This document shows positions 8,979 through 18,180 of a DNA stretch of 50,814 nt, one piece after another. Position 1 is the first letter of the stretch. Every line of letters starts with the position of its first letter. The DNA comes from an uncultured Ruminococcus sp. (GTDB lineage Bacteria; Bacillota; Clostridia; Oscillospirales; Acutalibacteraceae). The notes under the pieces are model-generated. The model saw only the letters and a program-made list of their open reading frames with translations, made no database searches and was not told the origin of the DNA. The stretch covers positions 1-50,814 of the forward strand of contig CADCKR010000005.1 of assembly GCA_902802105.1 (NCBI GenBank), read 5' to 3'. The position numbers were made by a program, and so were the translations under genes.

Positions 8979-9975
8979 GGCTGATAAGGTGCGCTATTGA
9001 CGGTATGCTCTCTCCCTGCTGAGATGCTGTAGGTGACATGAGCGCTCCTGTTGCAGCAAACAATACGTTTTTCAGTTCACCCTTTGTAAGCTTCTGCATA
9101 ATATACGAGCAAAACACCGATGCAGAACATCCGCAGCCCGAACCGCCGCTGTGAACGTCCTGCCCTTCAATATCGTATATCATCAGCCCGCAGTCATTGT
9201 GTACCGGCGAAATGTCTGTGCCGTGCCTGTTGAGAAGCTTGATGAGCAGCTCTGAGCCTACCCTGCCAAGGTCGCCTGTCAATATAAGGTCATAATCGGT
9301 CGGCTTAGTGTTGGTGTCTTTAAGAAAGCGGCTTATCGTATCGGCTGCCGCAGGCGCCATTGCAGCTCCCATATTGGCTGCGTCCTTTACCTTCAGATCG
9401 TTTATGCGCCCTACCGTTACCGCATTTATCCTTACAGGCGACAGTGTACGGCTGACAAGCGCCGCGCCTGCGCCGGTAACTGTCCATTGAGCCGTAGGCG
9501 AACGCTGGCCGCCGTATTCTATCGGCAGACGGAACTGTCTTTCAGCTGTGCAGAAATGTGACGACGTTACCGCTGCCGCTCTCAGTGCTGCGCCGGAGGC
9601 CGTGAATATTGCCGCCATCGCAAGCGTCTGAGCCATAGTCGAACAGGCGCCGAACTGTCCGAGCAGAGGGATTTTAAGGCTTCTCAGTCCGTATGTTGAC
9701 GATATGCACTGATTTAGCAGATCGCCGGCAAATATCACGTCTATGCTTTCGGGAGCAGCCGCGGCTTTTCTGAGCAGTATTCTCACCGCCGTATTCTGAA
9801 GCTCGCTCTCGGCCTTTTCCCAGGTTTTCATGCCAAGCTTGTCATTGTTGAAGGCTACGTCGAAATATTTTCCAAGAGGACCCTCTTTTTCCTTTTTGCC
9901 TGCTATGCCGACCGATGCGTTTACAAACACACCCTCCGGCAGGCCTATGGTATCTTTTCCTATTCTTATCGGCAT
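8965..9975 (-). CDS. spoVAD: Stage V sporulation protein AD
   Basis: 336 residues with a thiolase-like fold: VIFAGDLLNQCISSTYGLR, QFGACSTMAQTLAMA and GGSGCGCSASVFCSY are conserved SpoVAD segments. SpoVAD sits on the spore inner membrane and binds dipicolinic acid during its uptake and release. The start is set at 9975 (MPIRIGKDTIGLPEG) because GGAGG lies 7 bp upstream; a longer TTG-led frame reaches 10011. In most sporulating Firmicutes it lies between spoVAC and spoVAE; neither is adjacent here, so it is an orphan copy. It converges on and overlaps the MATE gene. Confidence 0.88.
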   Translation of the reverse strand: MPIRIGKDTIGLPEGVFVNASVGIAGKKEKEGPLGKYFDVAFNNDKLGMKTWEKAESELQNTAVRILLRKAAAAPESIDVIFAGDLLNQCISSTYGLRSLKIPLLGQFGACSTMAQTLAMAAIFTASGAALRAAAVTSSHFCTAERQFRLPIEYGGQRSPTAQWTVTGAGAALVSRTLSPVRINAVTVGRINDLKVKDAANMGAAMAPAAADTISRFLKDTNTKPTDYDLILTGDLGRVGSELLIKLLNRHGTDISPVHNDCGLMIYDIEGQDVHSGGSGCGCSASVFCSYIMQKLTKGELKNVLFAATGALMSPTASQQGESIPSIAHLISLTHS

Positions 9976-10117
9976 TGCCCGCCCTCCGTTCAGTTTTTGT
10001 ATCACTATCAATTATTTCCGGAGGACAAGAAAATTATTCATGCTAATTCCTGATAAAAAATCAGACCGCAAAAATCGTCTGCTTTTTGTTAGGTATTAGT
10101 ATCATAATCAGAACAGC

Positions 10118-10147
10118 AAAAGCCGGCAGTAAATGCCGGCTTTTTTG
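10118..10147. terminator. Terminator, GCCGGCA hairpin
   Basis: GCCGGCA and TGCCGGC (7 bp) close over GTAAT-like GTAAA, flanked by four A and six T. It lies directly after the stop of the ATP-grasp gene on the minus strand and upstream of spoVAD, separating the two. Confidence 0.75.
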
Positions 10148-11146
10148 TCATATATCCATGTATTCTCTGTATCTCGGAAGAATACCTGTTTTGTTTTCGC
10201 TGAGACTTGCTCTCTTCTGAAAAACGCCGGGGAATGAATTGCCCTCGATCAGTACAGGGCCGTGATCGCTTATTGCAACATCCCATCCGACATAGCGCAC
10301 CTGCGGGATGACCTCTGCGGCCTTTTTTACAAGCTCGACCGCTTCGCTGAACATAGGTATCTGAAAGCCTATGATATCCGTGCCGGTTATAGGGTGCTTA
10401 GAGTAGAGTATATCGTCCTTGTCAATAGCGGGCACAGTCACCCTGCCGCTGTCATCGGGAAAGGTATACATACCGCCGCTTGAAAAGTTATCAACAATTC
10501 CGCCGTTGCCTATTTTGAGTATCGCATGAAGGAAACAGCCCTGACCGTCCTTGCAGAACGTGAACATACGTATGGAATTCACGGACTTTGCATACAGCAC
10601 ATCCATATCCGGATGCTGTACTATGAAAGCCTCGACAAGCTTCTGGTTCTTTTTTATTATGTCGTCATAGAGCTTTCTGAGGTCTGTGCTGTCGTCTGCG
10701 GTGTATTTCTCAACGCCAAATCCGCCCTGACCGTCAATAGGCTTGGCGATTATCGACTTATGCTTTTTCATAAACTCCGCAAACTGCTCAGGCGTCGTGT
10801 TGTTCATATCGAGCCAGTCACGGTTGAGGAAGGCAGAGAATTTCTTGTTGAATGTTACCTTATCATCAAAAAGACCCATGTATTCCTTTTCGTTGTATTT
10901 TTTGATAATGGCGTTATTTTTGCCGCGTGTAAGATAGGTCGCTCTCTGTTCCTCATTCAGGTTATAGAATTCAAATTCCTGATAGTCATGGTAACCCGCC
11001 TGAAACTTCATTCCGCAGTGTATCATGTCAAAGAATACGCCGAAAAAGCCCTTGTCGCACTTCTTGGAAACATTCTTTGCGATCCGGAACATCTTGCCGT
11101 AATCCATTTTTATAATTCTTGCGAGCATATATCTTATTCTTGCCAT
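10148..11146 (-). CDS. Sugar-transfer-associated ATP-grasp protein
   Basis: 332 residues. An N-terminal region with aromatic and basic residues (about 1-95) precedes an ATP-grasp fold: FNKKFSAFLNRDWLDM, then IIAKPIDGQGGFGVEKY (lysine and glycine-rich nucleotide loop, about 131-147), and a C-terminal YVGWDVAISDHGPVLIEGNSFPG in which acidic residues and the Asn ligate Mg2+. This is the ATPgrasp_ST pattern (PF14397-like), usually found with capsule or exopolysaccharide genes, where it is thought to ligate an amino or carboxyl compound to a sugar. GGATGTG lies just before the ATG. No polysaccharide gene is adjacent, so the substrate is open. Confidence 0.75.
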   Translation of the reverse strand: MARIRYMLARIIKMDYGKMFRIAKNVSKKCDKGFFGVFFDMIHCGMKFQAGYHDYQEFEFYNLNEEQRATYLTRGKNNAIIKKYNEKEYMGLFDDKVTFNKKFSAFLNRDWLDMNNTTPEQFAEFMKKHKSIIAKPIDGQGGFGVEKYTADDSTDLRKLYDDIIKKNQKLVEAFIVQHPDMDVLYAKSVNSIRMFTFCKDGQGCFLHAILKIGNGGIVDNFSSGGMYTFPDDSGRVTVPAIDKDDILYSKHPITGTDIIGFQIPMFSEAVELVKKAAEVIPQVRYVGWDVAISDHGPVLIEGNSFPGVFQKRASLSENKTGILPRYREYMDI

Positions 11147-11248
11147 ACGGTCACATCCAATCTTATTTTTAGCACCATTATAGTTTACAATACAGGCAGA
11201 GTTTTTTCAAGACCATATTTATACAAAAATATTTCCTTTATTACGGAT

Positions 11249-11372
11249 AAAAATTATCTCCGCTGATATCAGCAGCGGAGACAATGTTCTCTGCCCGCGC
11301 AGGCAGAGCTACGAAAAGCAATTTTCAGAATCCAGTGTTTCGGGAAAGGGTTTTACACCGTGTAACTTTCCG
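11249..11372 (-). terminator. arg operon 3' end: terminator plus two extra hairpins
   Basis: Reading after argF on the minus strand there are three hairpins in a row. The first (11339-11372) pairs CGGAAAG with CTTTCCG-like arms around an inner TTACAC/GTGTAA. The second is CTCTGCC/GGCAGAG (11289-11308). The third is TCTCCGCTG/CAGCGGAGA (11257-11281), followed by TAATTTTTATCC, the likely intrinsic terminator. No gene is present in 11147-11417. Confidence 0.65.
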
Positions 11373-11417
11373 ATGCAAAATTGATTTACCTGAATTTCCC
11401 TGAAGCGCTTTTATTTT

Positions 11418-12326
11418 TTAGTTTGAGAGACACTTGACCATGACTGCCTTCTGCGCATGGAGTCTGTTCTCGGCTTCCTCAAAGATCTCGTTTGCGTGTG
11501 CCTCAAAGACCTCCTCGGTGATCTCCTCGCCCCTGTGCGCCGGCAGACAGTGCTGTACCATAGCATCGGGCTTTGCAAGAGCCATAAGCTCAGCGTTTAC
11601 CTGATAGCCCTCAAATGCCTTTCTTCTCTTCTCGGCTTCGCCCTCCTGACCCATTGATGCCCATACGTCAGTGATAACAACATCAGCATCAACAGCGGCC
11701 TCCTTAGGTGTGCGGAACATCTGGAACCTGTCGCCGAATCCCTTAGCAAAAGCAAGCACATCCTCATGCGGCTCGTAGCCCTCCGGGCACGCAACAGAGA
11801 TAGACATTCCTGTTTTGAGAGCGCCTACGATGAGAGAATTCATCATGTTGTTGCCGTCGCCGATAAAGCACATTTTGAGCCCTGCAAGCTTGCCCTTGAA
11901 CTCACGGATAGTCATAAGGTCTGCAAGTATCTGACAGGGATGGCAGAAATCCGTAAGACCGTTTATGATCGGGATAGAGCCGTACTCTGCAAGCGCTTCG
12001 ACCTCCGCCTGCTCAAATGTTCTGATCATAATGCCGTCAAGATAGCGCGAGAGCACTCTTGCCGTATCCTGCACCGGCTCTCCCCTGCCGATCTGCATAT
12101 CCTTGGATGAAAGGAAGATAGGCTGACCGCCAAGCTGATACATTCCCACCTCAAACGACACTCTCGTTCTTGTGGACGCCTTCTCAAAGATAAGTCCGAG
12201 CGACTTTCCTTCAAGAAGCTTGTGCGGGATGCCGTGCTTCTGCTCGTACTTAAGCTGATCTGCAAGGTTGAGTATCTCCATGACCTCATCGCTTGTAAGA
12301 TCAAGCATTTTCAAAAGATGTTTCAT
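11418..12326 (-). CDS. argF: Ornithine carbamoyltransferase
   Basis: 302 residues. KASTRTRVSFEVG (carbamoyl-phosphate loop), DFCHPCQILADLMT (HPCQ, ornithine/CP site) and QHCLPAHRGEE (HCLP, ornithine site) identify ArgF. It joins ornithine and carbamoyl phosphate to citrulline in the cytoplasm, the step after ArgD/ArgJ and before ArgG. Its ATG overlaps the argD stop as ATGA, with GGAGG inside argD. It is the last gene of the operon; the 3' hairpins follow. Length is normal and all motifs are intact. Confidence 0.96.
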   Translation of the reverse strand: MKHLLKMLDLTSDEVMEILNLADQLKYEQKHGIPHKLLEGKSLGLIFEKASTRTRVSFEVGMYQLGGQPIFLSSKDMQIGRGEPVQDTARVLSRYLDGIMIRTFEQAEVEALAEYGSIPIINGLTDFCHPCQILADLMTIREFKGKLAGLKMCFIGDGNNMMNSLIVGALKTGMSISVACPEGYEPHEDVLAFAKGFGDRFQMFRTPKEAAVDADVVITDVWASMGQEGEAEKRRKAFEGYQVNAELMALAKPDAMVQHCLPAHRGEEITEEVFEAHANEIFEEAENRLHAQKAVMVKCLSN

Positions 12327-13504
12327 AATGTTTCCTCCATAGTATTTTTAAGGATCGTCAGTCCTTTGTTTATTTCGTCATAGCTTATCGTCAGCGGCGG
12401 GAGAAGTCTGAGGAGATTCTTTGCCGTGAGGATAAGCAGACCGTTCTCAACGCACCTTGCGGCCACCTGCTTTGCATTGTCCTTTTCGGTTACAATGCCT
12501 ATCATAAGACCCTGACCCCTTACCTCACTGACATTCGGCATTTTGAGGAGTTCTGCCCTGATATATTCGCCCTTTTCGTTTACCTCTTTCAGGAAGCCGG
12601 GCTGCGCAACTCTCGAAAGGACCTCAACGGCTGCTGCGCAGGCGACCGGATTGCCGCCGAAGGTAGTACCGTGTGTACCGGGAACGATGACGCCGCTCGT
12701 TTTTTTGCCGCTCAGACAAGCGCCCATCGGCAGACCGCCTGCAAGCCCCTTGGCTGAGGTAACAACGTCAGGTTCAAGACCGTAGCCCTGATAGCAATAA
12801 AAGCTGCCTGTTCTTGAAACGCCTGTCTGCACCTCATCTATCATAAGGAGAATATCCTTTTCCCTGCAAAGGCTCTGTATTTCGGCAACATATTCCTTAT
12901 CAAGCGGCATTACACCGCCTTCGCCCTGTATCAGCTCGATAAATACCGCACATACATCATCGGTGAGCTTTGATTTAAGGTCATCTGTATCGTTAGCCTT
13001 TGCATAGTCAAATCCCTCTGTAAACGGGAAGAAAAAGTTGTGAAAAACGTCCTGACCTGTTGCGGCAAGCGTTGTCACGGTCCTTCCGTGAAAAGAATTA
13101 ACAAGCGTAACGATCTTCTGTCTGCCCTCGCCGTATTTATCAAAGCTGTATTTTCTTGCGATCTTGATAGCGCACTCGTTGGCTTCTGCGCCCGAATTGC
13201 AGAGGAAAACCTTATCCATGCCCGAAAGCTCGCAAAGCTTCTTTGCCACCTCTGTCTGGAGCGGAGAATAATAAAGGTTTGAAATATGCTGCAATGATGC
13301 CGCCTGATCGGAAACAGCCTTTGTCCAGCCGTCATCACAATAGCCAAGACTGTTTACACCGATGCCGCTTGTGAAGTCTATATATTCCTTGCCCTCACAA
13401 TCCCATGCGGTAGCGCCCTTACCCTTTACAAGAGCGGTATTGAACCTACCGTAAGCATTCATCATATATTTTTGTTCATCATTTTTTATCTGTTCAAAAT
13501 TCAA
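12323..13504 (-). CDS. argD: Acetylornithine aminotransferase
   Basis: 393 residues, PLP-dependent class III aminotransferase: NSGAEANECAIKIAR, SFHGRT, and LLMIDEVQTGVSRTG, with the PLP lysine in TSAKGLAGG. It converts N-acetylglutamate semialdehyde to N-acetylornithine. A TTG start at 13504 is preferred: GAGGTG lies 6 bp upstream and the product then begins MNFEQIK as family members do; a GTG at 13513 is in frame but lacks an SD. A 74-83 bp gap from argB contains a short piece of the mosaic repeat. Confidence 0.94.
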   Translation of the reverse strand: MNFEQIKNDEQKYMMNAYGRFNTALVKGKGATAWDCEGKEYIDFTSGIGVNSLGYCDDGWTKAVSDQAASLQHISNLYYSPLQTEVAKKLCELSGMDKVFLCNSGAEANECAIKIARKYSFDKYGEGRQKIVTLVNSFHGRTVTTLAATGQDVFHNFFFPFTEGFDYAKANDTDDLKSKLTDDVCAVFIELIQGEGGVMPLDKEYVAEIQSLCREKDILLMIDEVQTGVSRTGSFYCYQGYGLEPDVVTSAKGLAGGLPMGACLSGKKTSGVIVPGTHGTTFGGNPVACAAAVEVLSRVAQPGFLKEVNEKGEYIRAELLKMPNVSEVRGQGLMIGIVTEKDNAKQVAARCVENGLLILTAKNLLRLLPPLTISYDEINKGLTILKNTMEETL

Positions 13505-13548
13505 TTTATACACCTCAGATCAATCATAGTCTTTAAAAGAAGGTTTCG

Positions 13549-13584
13549 GCAAAAGACCGCTGACGCACCTTCTTCTAAGAGCGG
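13549..13584. repeat. Fragment of the mosaic repeat inside the arg operon
   Basis: 36 nt between argB and argD match 36555-36590 without gaps at about 30 positions (shared core CCGCTGA-Y-GCACCTTCTTCT). With AAGAAGGT upstream (13536-13544) it can also close a hairpin against ACCTTCTT, which might affect readthrough or RNA stability between the two genes. Confidence 0.5.
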
Positions 13585-13587
13585 CAA

Positions 13588-14448
13588 TTAATAGAACATT
13601 GTGCCGATACCTTCATCGGAGAACATCTCGATCAGGATCGAATGCGGGATGCGGCCGTCAATGATGTGCGCGCGCTTTACTCCGCGGCGGACGGCTTCAA
13701 CGCAGCAGTCGATCTTCGGTATCATTCCGCCTGAGATTATGCCCTCACGCTTCAAAGACGGTACTTCGCTGACGTTGACAACAGGAATAAGTGTGCCTTC
13801 GTCATCCTTGTTGCGGAGAAGTCCTTTTATATCTGTCATAAGAATGAGCTTGGCTGCCTTCATCTCGGACGCTATACGCGCGGCGGCAAGGTCTGCATTG
13901 ATATTATAAACATCGCCGTTATATCCGCCCGCAACAGTTGATATTATCGGCACATAACCGTTCCTTGTAGCGTTCTCGATAACCTCTGTATGTATCTCGG
14001 TGATCTCACCCACAAAGCCAAGATCAACTCCTGACGCCTTCTTTTCAGCCATTATCATCCTGCCGTCAAGTCCGCAAAGACCGATGGCCTTGCCGCTGTG
14101 CTGCTCCAGAAGCTGCACAAGGCTCTTGTTCACCTTGCCTGCAAGCACCATCTGTACTATATCAATAGTTTCTTCATCAGTTACTCTCAGACCGTTTACA
14201 AAACGGCTCTCTTTGCCTATCTTGTTGAGCATTCCGCTTATCTCGGGACCGCCGCCGTGAACAAGCACGACATTTATGCCGATAAGCTGCAAAAGCACGA
14301 TATCGCTCATAACAGCATCCTTGAGCTCAGGGCTTATCATTGCATTGCCGCCGTATTTTACTACGATGGTCTTGCCTGCCCACTTCTGTATATAAGGAAG
14401 AGCCTGCACAAGCACGTTTGCTCTGTCCTGATCGGAAATATTACGCAT
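13588..14448 (-). CDS. argB: Acetylglutamate kinase
   Basis: 286 residues of the amino-acid kinase fold: TIVVKYGGNAM near the start (phosphate-binding lysine and glycines), VLVHGGGPEIS (substrate loop), NINADLAAARIA and GGMIPKIDCC (nucleotide site). It phosphorylates N-acetylglutamate, the second step of the pathway and the usual point of arginine feedback in organisms with ArgJ recycling. CAGGTG lies just upstream of the ATG. It starts 22 bp after the argJ stop. Confidence 0.96.
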   Translation of the reverse strand: MRNISDQDRANVLVQALPYIQKWAGKTIVVKYGGNAMISPELKDAVMSDIVLLQLIGINVVLVHGGGPEISGMLNKIGKESRFVNGLRVTDEETIDIVQMVLAGKVNKSLVQLLEQHSGKAIGLCGLDGRMIMAEKKASGVDLGFVGEITEIHTEVIENATRNGYVPIISTVAGGYNGDVYNINADLAAARIASEMKAAKLILMTDIKGLLRNKDDEGTLIPVVNVSEVPSLKREGIISGGMIPKIDCCVEAVRRGVKRAHIIDGRIPHSILIEMFSDEGIGTMFY

Positions 14449-14470
14449 TATTTACACCTGCCTGTTTTCA

Positions 14471-15697
14471 TCAAGTTCTGTAGTCGCCGTTGATCTTTAC
14501 ATATTCATAAGTAAGATCGCAGCCGTAAGCCTCGGCAGCGCCCTCGCCGTCATTCAGCTCAACAACGATGTCGATCTCGTCCTCGGTGAGGATAGTCTTT
14601 GCAAGCTCCTCTGAAAATTCTATTCCTGCGCCGTTCCTGCAGACGTCTATCCTGCCTGCCTTTGAAGCAAATGACACGTCTACCTTGTTTACATCAACGT
14701 CACAGCCCGAATAGCCTATTGCGCAGAGCACTCTGCCCCAGTTGGCGTCTGCTCCGAACATTGCAGCCTTGAGCAGGCTTGAACATATAACAGACTTTGC
14801 TACGCCTTTTGCGTCAGCTTCTGTCTTAGCACCTGTAACCATGCAGGTGAGCAGCTTTGTAGCGCCCTCTCCGTCCTTTGCCATCATTCTTGCAAGACCT
14901 CTGCATACAGCGGTGAGAGCTTCAAGGAAGATGTAATAATCGTCATTTTCCTCAGTGATCTCATCATTGCCTGCAAGACCCGACGCCATAACTGAAAGAG
15001 TGTCGTTTGTTGAGGTGTCGCCGTCTATGCTTATCATATTGAAGGTCTTGTCGGCAGCCGTCTTTACGGCCTTTCTTATCATATCTGCGGATATTGCAGC
15101 GTCTGTTGTTACAAAGCAGAGCATTGTTGCCATATTCGGATGTATCATGCCGCTGCCCTTTGAGATGCCACCGACCCTTACCGTCTTGCCGCCGATAACT
15201 GTTTCAACGGCCACCTCTTTTGGAACGGTATCTGTAGTCATTATAGCTTCGGCAGCATTAGCAGCGCCCTCACTGTCAGCCGTAAGCCCCGAAACAAGCT
15301 GATCCATGCCGTCCCTTATCGGCTCGATAGGAAGTATCTGACCGATAACGCCTGTTGAACCGACGATGATGTCGCCTGCGCTTATGCCAAGCTTTTCGGC
15401 AGCAAGACTGCACATCATTTCGGCCTTTTCTATTCCGTCTGCATTGCAGGTATTTGCGTTGCCGCTGTTTACTATGACAGCCTGTGCATAGCCGTCCTCA
15501 AGATTTTTCTTTGTAACGGTTATAGGTGAGCTTTGTACAAGGTTTGTGGTATATACGGCAGCGGCAGTACACTTTTTCTCGCAGAAGATAAGGGCAATAT
15601 CCCTCTTTGTCTTGTTCTTTCTGATGCCGCAGTGTATTCCCGAAGCCTTGAAGCCCTTTGCAGCAGTAACTGAGCCGTCAATGTATGTATATCCCAT
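14471..15697 (-). CDS. argJ: Glutamate N-acetyltransferase / amino-acid acetyltransferase
   Basis: 408 residues. The self-cleavage site is seen as HPNMATMLCF: the bond before the Thr is cut to give alpha and beta chains, and that Thr is the nucleophile. SGNANTCNADG, GSTGVIGQILP and GANWGRVLCAIGYSG are further family segments. It transfers acetyl from N-acetylornithine to glutamate, so the acetyl group is recycled and neither argA nor argE is needed; neither is present here. Whether it can also use acetyl-CoA cannot be read. GGAGGAAGG precedes the ATG. Confidence 0.95.
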   Translation of the reverse strand: MGYTYIDGSVTAAKGFKASGIHCGIRKNKTKRDIALIFCEKKCTAAAVYTTNLVQSSPITVTKKNLEDGYAQAVIVNSGNANTCNADGIEKAEMMCSLAAEKLGISAGDIIVGSTGVIGQILPIEPIRDGMDQLVSGLTADSEGAANAAEAIMTTDTVPKEVAVETVIGGKTVRVGGISKGSGMIHPNMATMLCFVTTDAAISADMIRKAVKTAADKTFNMISIDGDTSTNDTLSVMASGLAGNDEITEENDDYYIFLEALTAVCRGLARMMAKDGEGATKLLTCMVTGAKTEADAKGVAKSVICSSLLKAAMFGADANWGRVLCAIGYSGCDVDVNKVDVSFASKAGRIDVCRNGAGIEFSEELAKTILTEDEIDIVVELNDGEGAAEAYGCDLTYEYVKINGDYRT

Positions 15698-15721
15698 TTT
15701 ATCCTTCCTCCTTTTTACTTA

Positions 15722-16759
15722 TCAGAATGCCGGGGGTACTATTATAAGACCTGTTTTTTCGTCAAGACCGAAGATCAGGTTCATATTCTGTATTGCCTGA
15801 CCCGCAGCACCCTTGACCATATTGTCGATCGCAGAAATAGCGATAAACGTACCGGTGCGTTCATCTGTATGAAGTGAGATATCGCAGAAGTTTGAATATT
15901 TTATGTTGTGTATGTCAGCGTTTGCGCCGTCAGGAAGAAGTCTTACAAAGAATTCGTCCTTATAGAATTCCTCATAGGCTGCCCTGAGCTGCTCTTTTGT
16001 AACGCCTTCATTCATACGCGCATAGCAGGTAGATATTATGCCCCTGTTTACAGGCAGAAGGTGCGGCACAAAGGTTATCTTCACATTCTTGCCCGAAAGC
16101 TTTGAGAGTGTCTGCTCGATCTCCGGTGTATGGCGGTGATTTGCGACCTTATACGCATGGAAGCCCTCGTTCAGCTCAGGATAGTGACTGCCCTGATTAG
16201 GCTTTCTGCCTGCGCCCGTAACGCCTGATTTTGAATCTACGATTATACCCTCTGTGCTGACAAGACCGTTGACTATAGCCGGAGCAAGGGCAAGAGGCGC
16301 GCCTGTTGTATAGCAGCCGGGATTTGCAATGATCTTTTTGCCTTTTATATTGTCCCTGAAAAGCTCCGGCAGACCGTAAACCGAACGCTTATGAAGGTCA
16401 TGGTCAAGAAATTCGCAGCCGTACCATTCCTTGTATTCGTCTTCGCTCTCCAGTCTGAAATCAGCTCCGAGGTCGATAAATACCTTTCCGGCCTTATCGC
16501 ACTGAGCAGCAAGCTCCTGTGAAAGTCCGTGCGGAAGAGCCGCAAAGATAACGTCACTTTTTTCTACTGCCTCGTCCTGATTGCCGCACTCCATATCGCA
16601 AAGGCTCTTGTATGAGGGATATACCTCACTGAGCTTTTTACCCTCAAAGCTTACCGAGCTGATCGCTGCGATCTCAGCCTGCGGGTGTGTAAGAAGTATA
16701 CGTACAAGCTCTGCGCCTGCATAACCGGTCGCGCCAATAATACCTGCTTTTATCTTCAT
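15722..16759 (-). CDS. argC: N-acetyl-gamma-glutamyl-phosphate reductase
   Basis: 345 residues. GIIGATGYAGAELVRIL is the NADP-binding glycine loop; NPGCYTTGAPLALAP holds the catalytic cysteine; HRHTPEIEQ carries the active-site histidine. It reduces acetylglutamyl phosphate to the semialdehyde. The start is set at 16759 (MKIKAGIIGA) with AGAGG 8 bp upstream; a longer frame back to 16828 would overlap argH and has no SD. It follows argH after 25 bp. Confidence 0.95.
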   Translation of the reverse strand: MKIKAGIIGATGYAGAELVRILLTHPQAEIAAISSVSFEGKKLSEVYPSYKSLCDMECGNQDEAVEKSDVIFAALPHGLSQELAAQCDKAGKVFIDLGADFRLESEDEYKEWYGCEFLDHDLHKRSVYGLPELFRDNIKGKKIIANPGCYTTGAPLALAPAIVNGLVSTEGIIVDSKSGVTGAGRKPNQGSHYPELNEGFHAYKVANHRHTPEIEQTLSKLSGKNVKITFVPHLLPVNRGIISTCYARMNEGVTKEQLRAAYEEFYKDEFFVRLLPDGANADIHNIKYSNFCDISLHTDERTGTFIAISAIDNMVKGAAGQAIQNMNLIFGLDEKTGLIIVPPAF

Positions 16760-16784
16760 CGCTTTTACCTCTTTAATTTTTATT

Positions 16785-18155
16785 TTAATTGATCGCTTTG
16801 AGCACTCTTTCCGCCTGCGCAGCAACATTCACACTTGCCGGGCCGCCGAGAGCCCTGCGTCCGTTCACGCAGTTTTCAAGTGAGATAGCCTCATATACGC
16901 CCTCATCAAAGGTGTCGCATATTTTTTTATATTCATCTATGGGAAGCTCTTCAAGCGTTGTATTCTTTTCTATGCAGAGAGCCACAAGAGTTCCTGTAGC
17001 CTTGTAGGCGTCACGGAACGGAAGCCCCTTCTTAACAAGGTAGTCAGCGCAGTCCGTAGCGTTTATAAAGCCGTTTGCAGCAGCTTTGCGCATATTTTCG
17101 GGCAGCACACGCATTGTATCTATCATAGGCGTAAATGCAGTCAGGCACATCTTCACGGTATCGACTGCATCAAAAACAGCCTCCTTATCCTCCTGCATAT
17201 CCTTGTTATATGCAAGGGCTATTCCCTTCATAACGGTAAGCAGTGTCATAAGGTCGCCGAACACCCTGCCGGACTTGCCTCTTACAAGCTCTGCTATATC
17301 AGGATTTTTCTTCTGGGGCATGATGCTTGAACCTGTTGAGAAAGCGTCGTCAAGCTCTACGAACTTGAATTCCCACGAGCACCACATGATGATCTCCTCA
17401 GAAAATCTTGAAAGATGCACCATAATGATAGAAAGCGCAGAAGCCAGCTCCATGCAGAAATCACGGTCTGAAACGCCGTCAAGACTGTTCTGGCATATAT
17501 TCTCAAATCCAAGCAGACGGGCGGTAATCGTCCTGTCTATGGGATATGTTGTCGTAGCCAGAGCGCCGCAGCCAAGCGGCATTGAATCCGTGTGCTTATA
17601 TGCACATTCAAGCCTGTCAAGGTCACGCAGGAGCATTTCTGCATAAGCCATAAGATGGTGGCCGAAGGTTATCGGCTGTGCTCTTTGCAGATGAGTATAG
17701 CCCGGCATAACAGCATCTGCATACTGCTTTGCCTTATTGCACAAAACGGTGATAAGCTCCTTTACCTGAGCTTTGAGGTTCAGTATTTCTTTTTTAAGAT
17801 AAAGCCTGATATCAACAGCTACCTGATCGTTCCTGCTCCTTGCTGTGTGAAGCCGCTTGCCTGTCTGACCCAGCCGCTGAGTAAGCTCACCCTCGATAAA
17901 GGTGTGTATGTCCTCGGCATTCGGGTCGATAGTGAGCTTACCGCTGTCAATGTCGGCAAGTATGCCTTTAAGACCTTCGATAATTGCCGCAGACTCGCTT
18001 TTGTCTATGATGCCGCATTCGCCTATCATTTCGGCATGAGCTATGCTGCCTTCAATGTCCTCTCTGTACATCCTGCTGTCAAACGATATCGAGGAGTTGA
18101 AGTCGTTTGTTTTTTTGTCGATCTCTTTGGAAAATCTTCCTGCCCAAAGCTTCAT
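16785..18155 (-). CDS. argH: Argininosuccinate lyase
   Basis: 456 residues of the fumarase/aspartase superfamily. The signature GSSIMPQKKNPD is intact with its catalytic serine, and TRSRNDQVAVD and GYTHLQRAQPITFGH are conserved. It splits argininosuccinate to arginine and fumarate, the last step. Start 18155 (MKLWAGRFSK) is preferred because AAAGG lies 8 bp upstream; a GTG three codons earlier overlaps the SD. Its leader holds tandem 18-bp repeats and a perfect inverted repeat, so its expression relative to argG may be set there. Confidence 0.96.
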   Translation of the reverse strand: MKLWAGRFSKEIDKKTNDFNSSISFDSRMYREDIEGSIAHAEMIGECGIIDKSESAAIIEGLKGILADIDSGKLTIDPNAEDIHTFIEGELTQRLGQTGKRLHTARSRNDQVAVDIRLYLKKEILNLKAQVKELITVLCNKAKQYADAVMPGYTHLQRAQPITFGHHLMAYAEMLLRDLDRLECAYKHTDSMPLGCGALATTTYPIDRTITARLLGFENICQNSLDGVSDRDFCMELASALSIIMVHLSRFSEEIIMWCSWEFKFVELDDAFSTGSSIMPQKKNPDIAELVRGKSGRVFGDLMTLLTVMKGIALAYNKDMQEDKEAVFDAVDTVKMCLTAFTPMIDTMRVLPENMRKAAANGFINATDCADYLVKKGLPFRDAYKATGTLVALCIEKNTTLEELPIDEYKKICDTFDEGVYEAISLENCVNGRRALGGPASVNVAAQAERVLKAIN

Positions 18156-18180
18156 GTTCTTCACCTTTTCATCGTAAAAA

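Noticed and set aside
10055-10088. CAGAC/GTCTG hairpin upstream of spoVAD as a terminator or riboswitch
   Set aside because: Only 5 bp of stem, no matching gene orientation, and a better terminator lies at 10118-10147.
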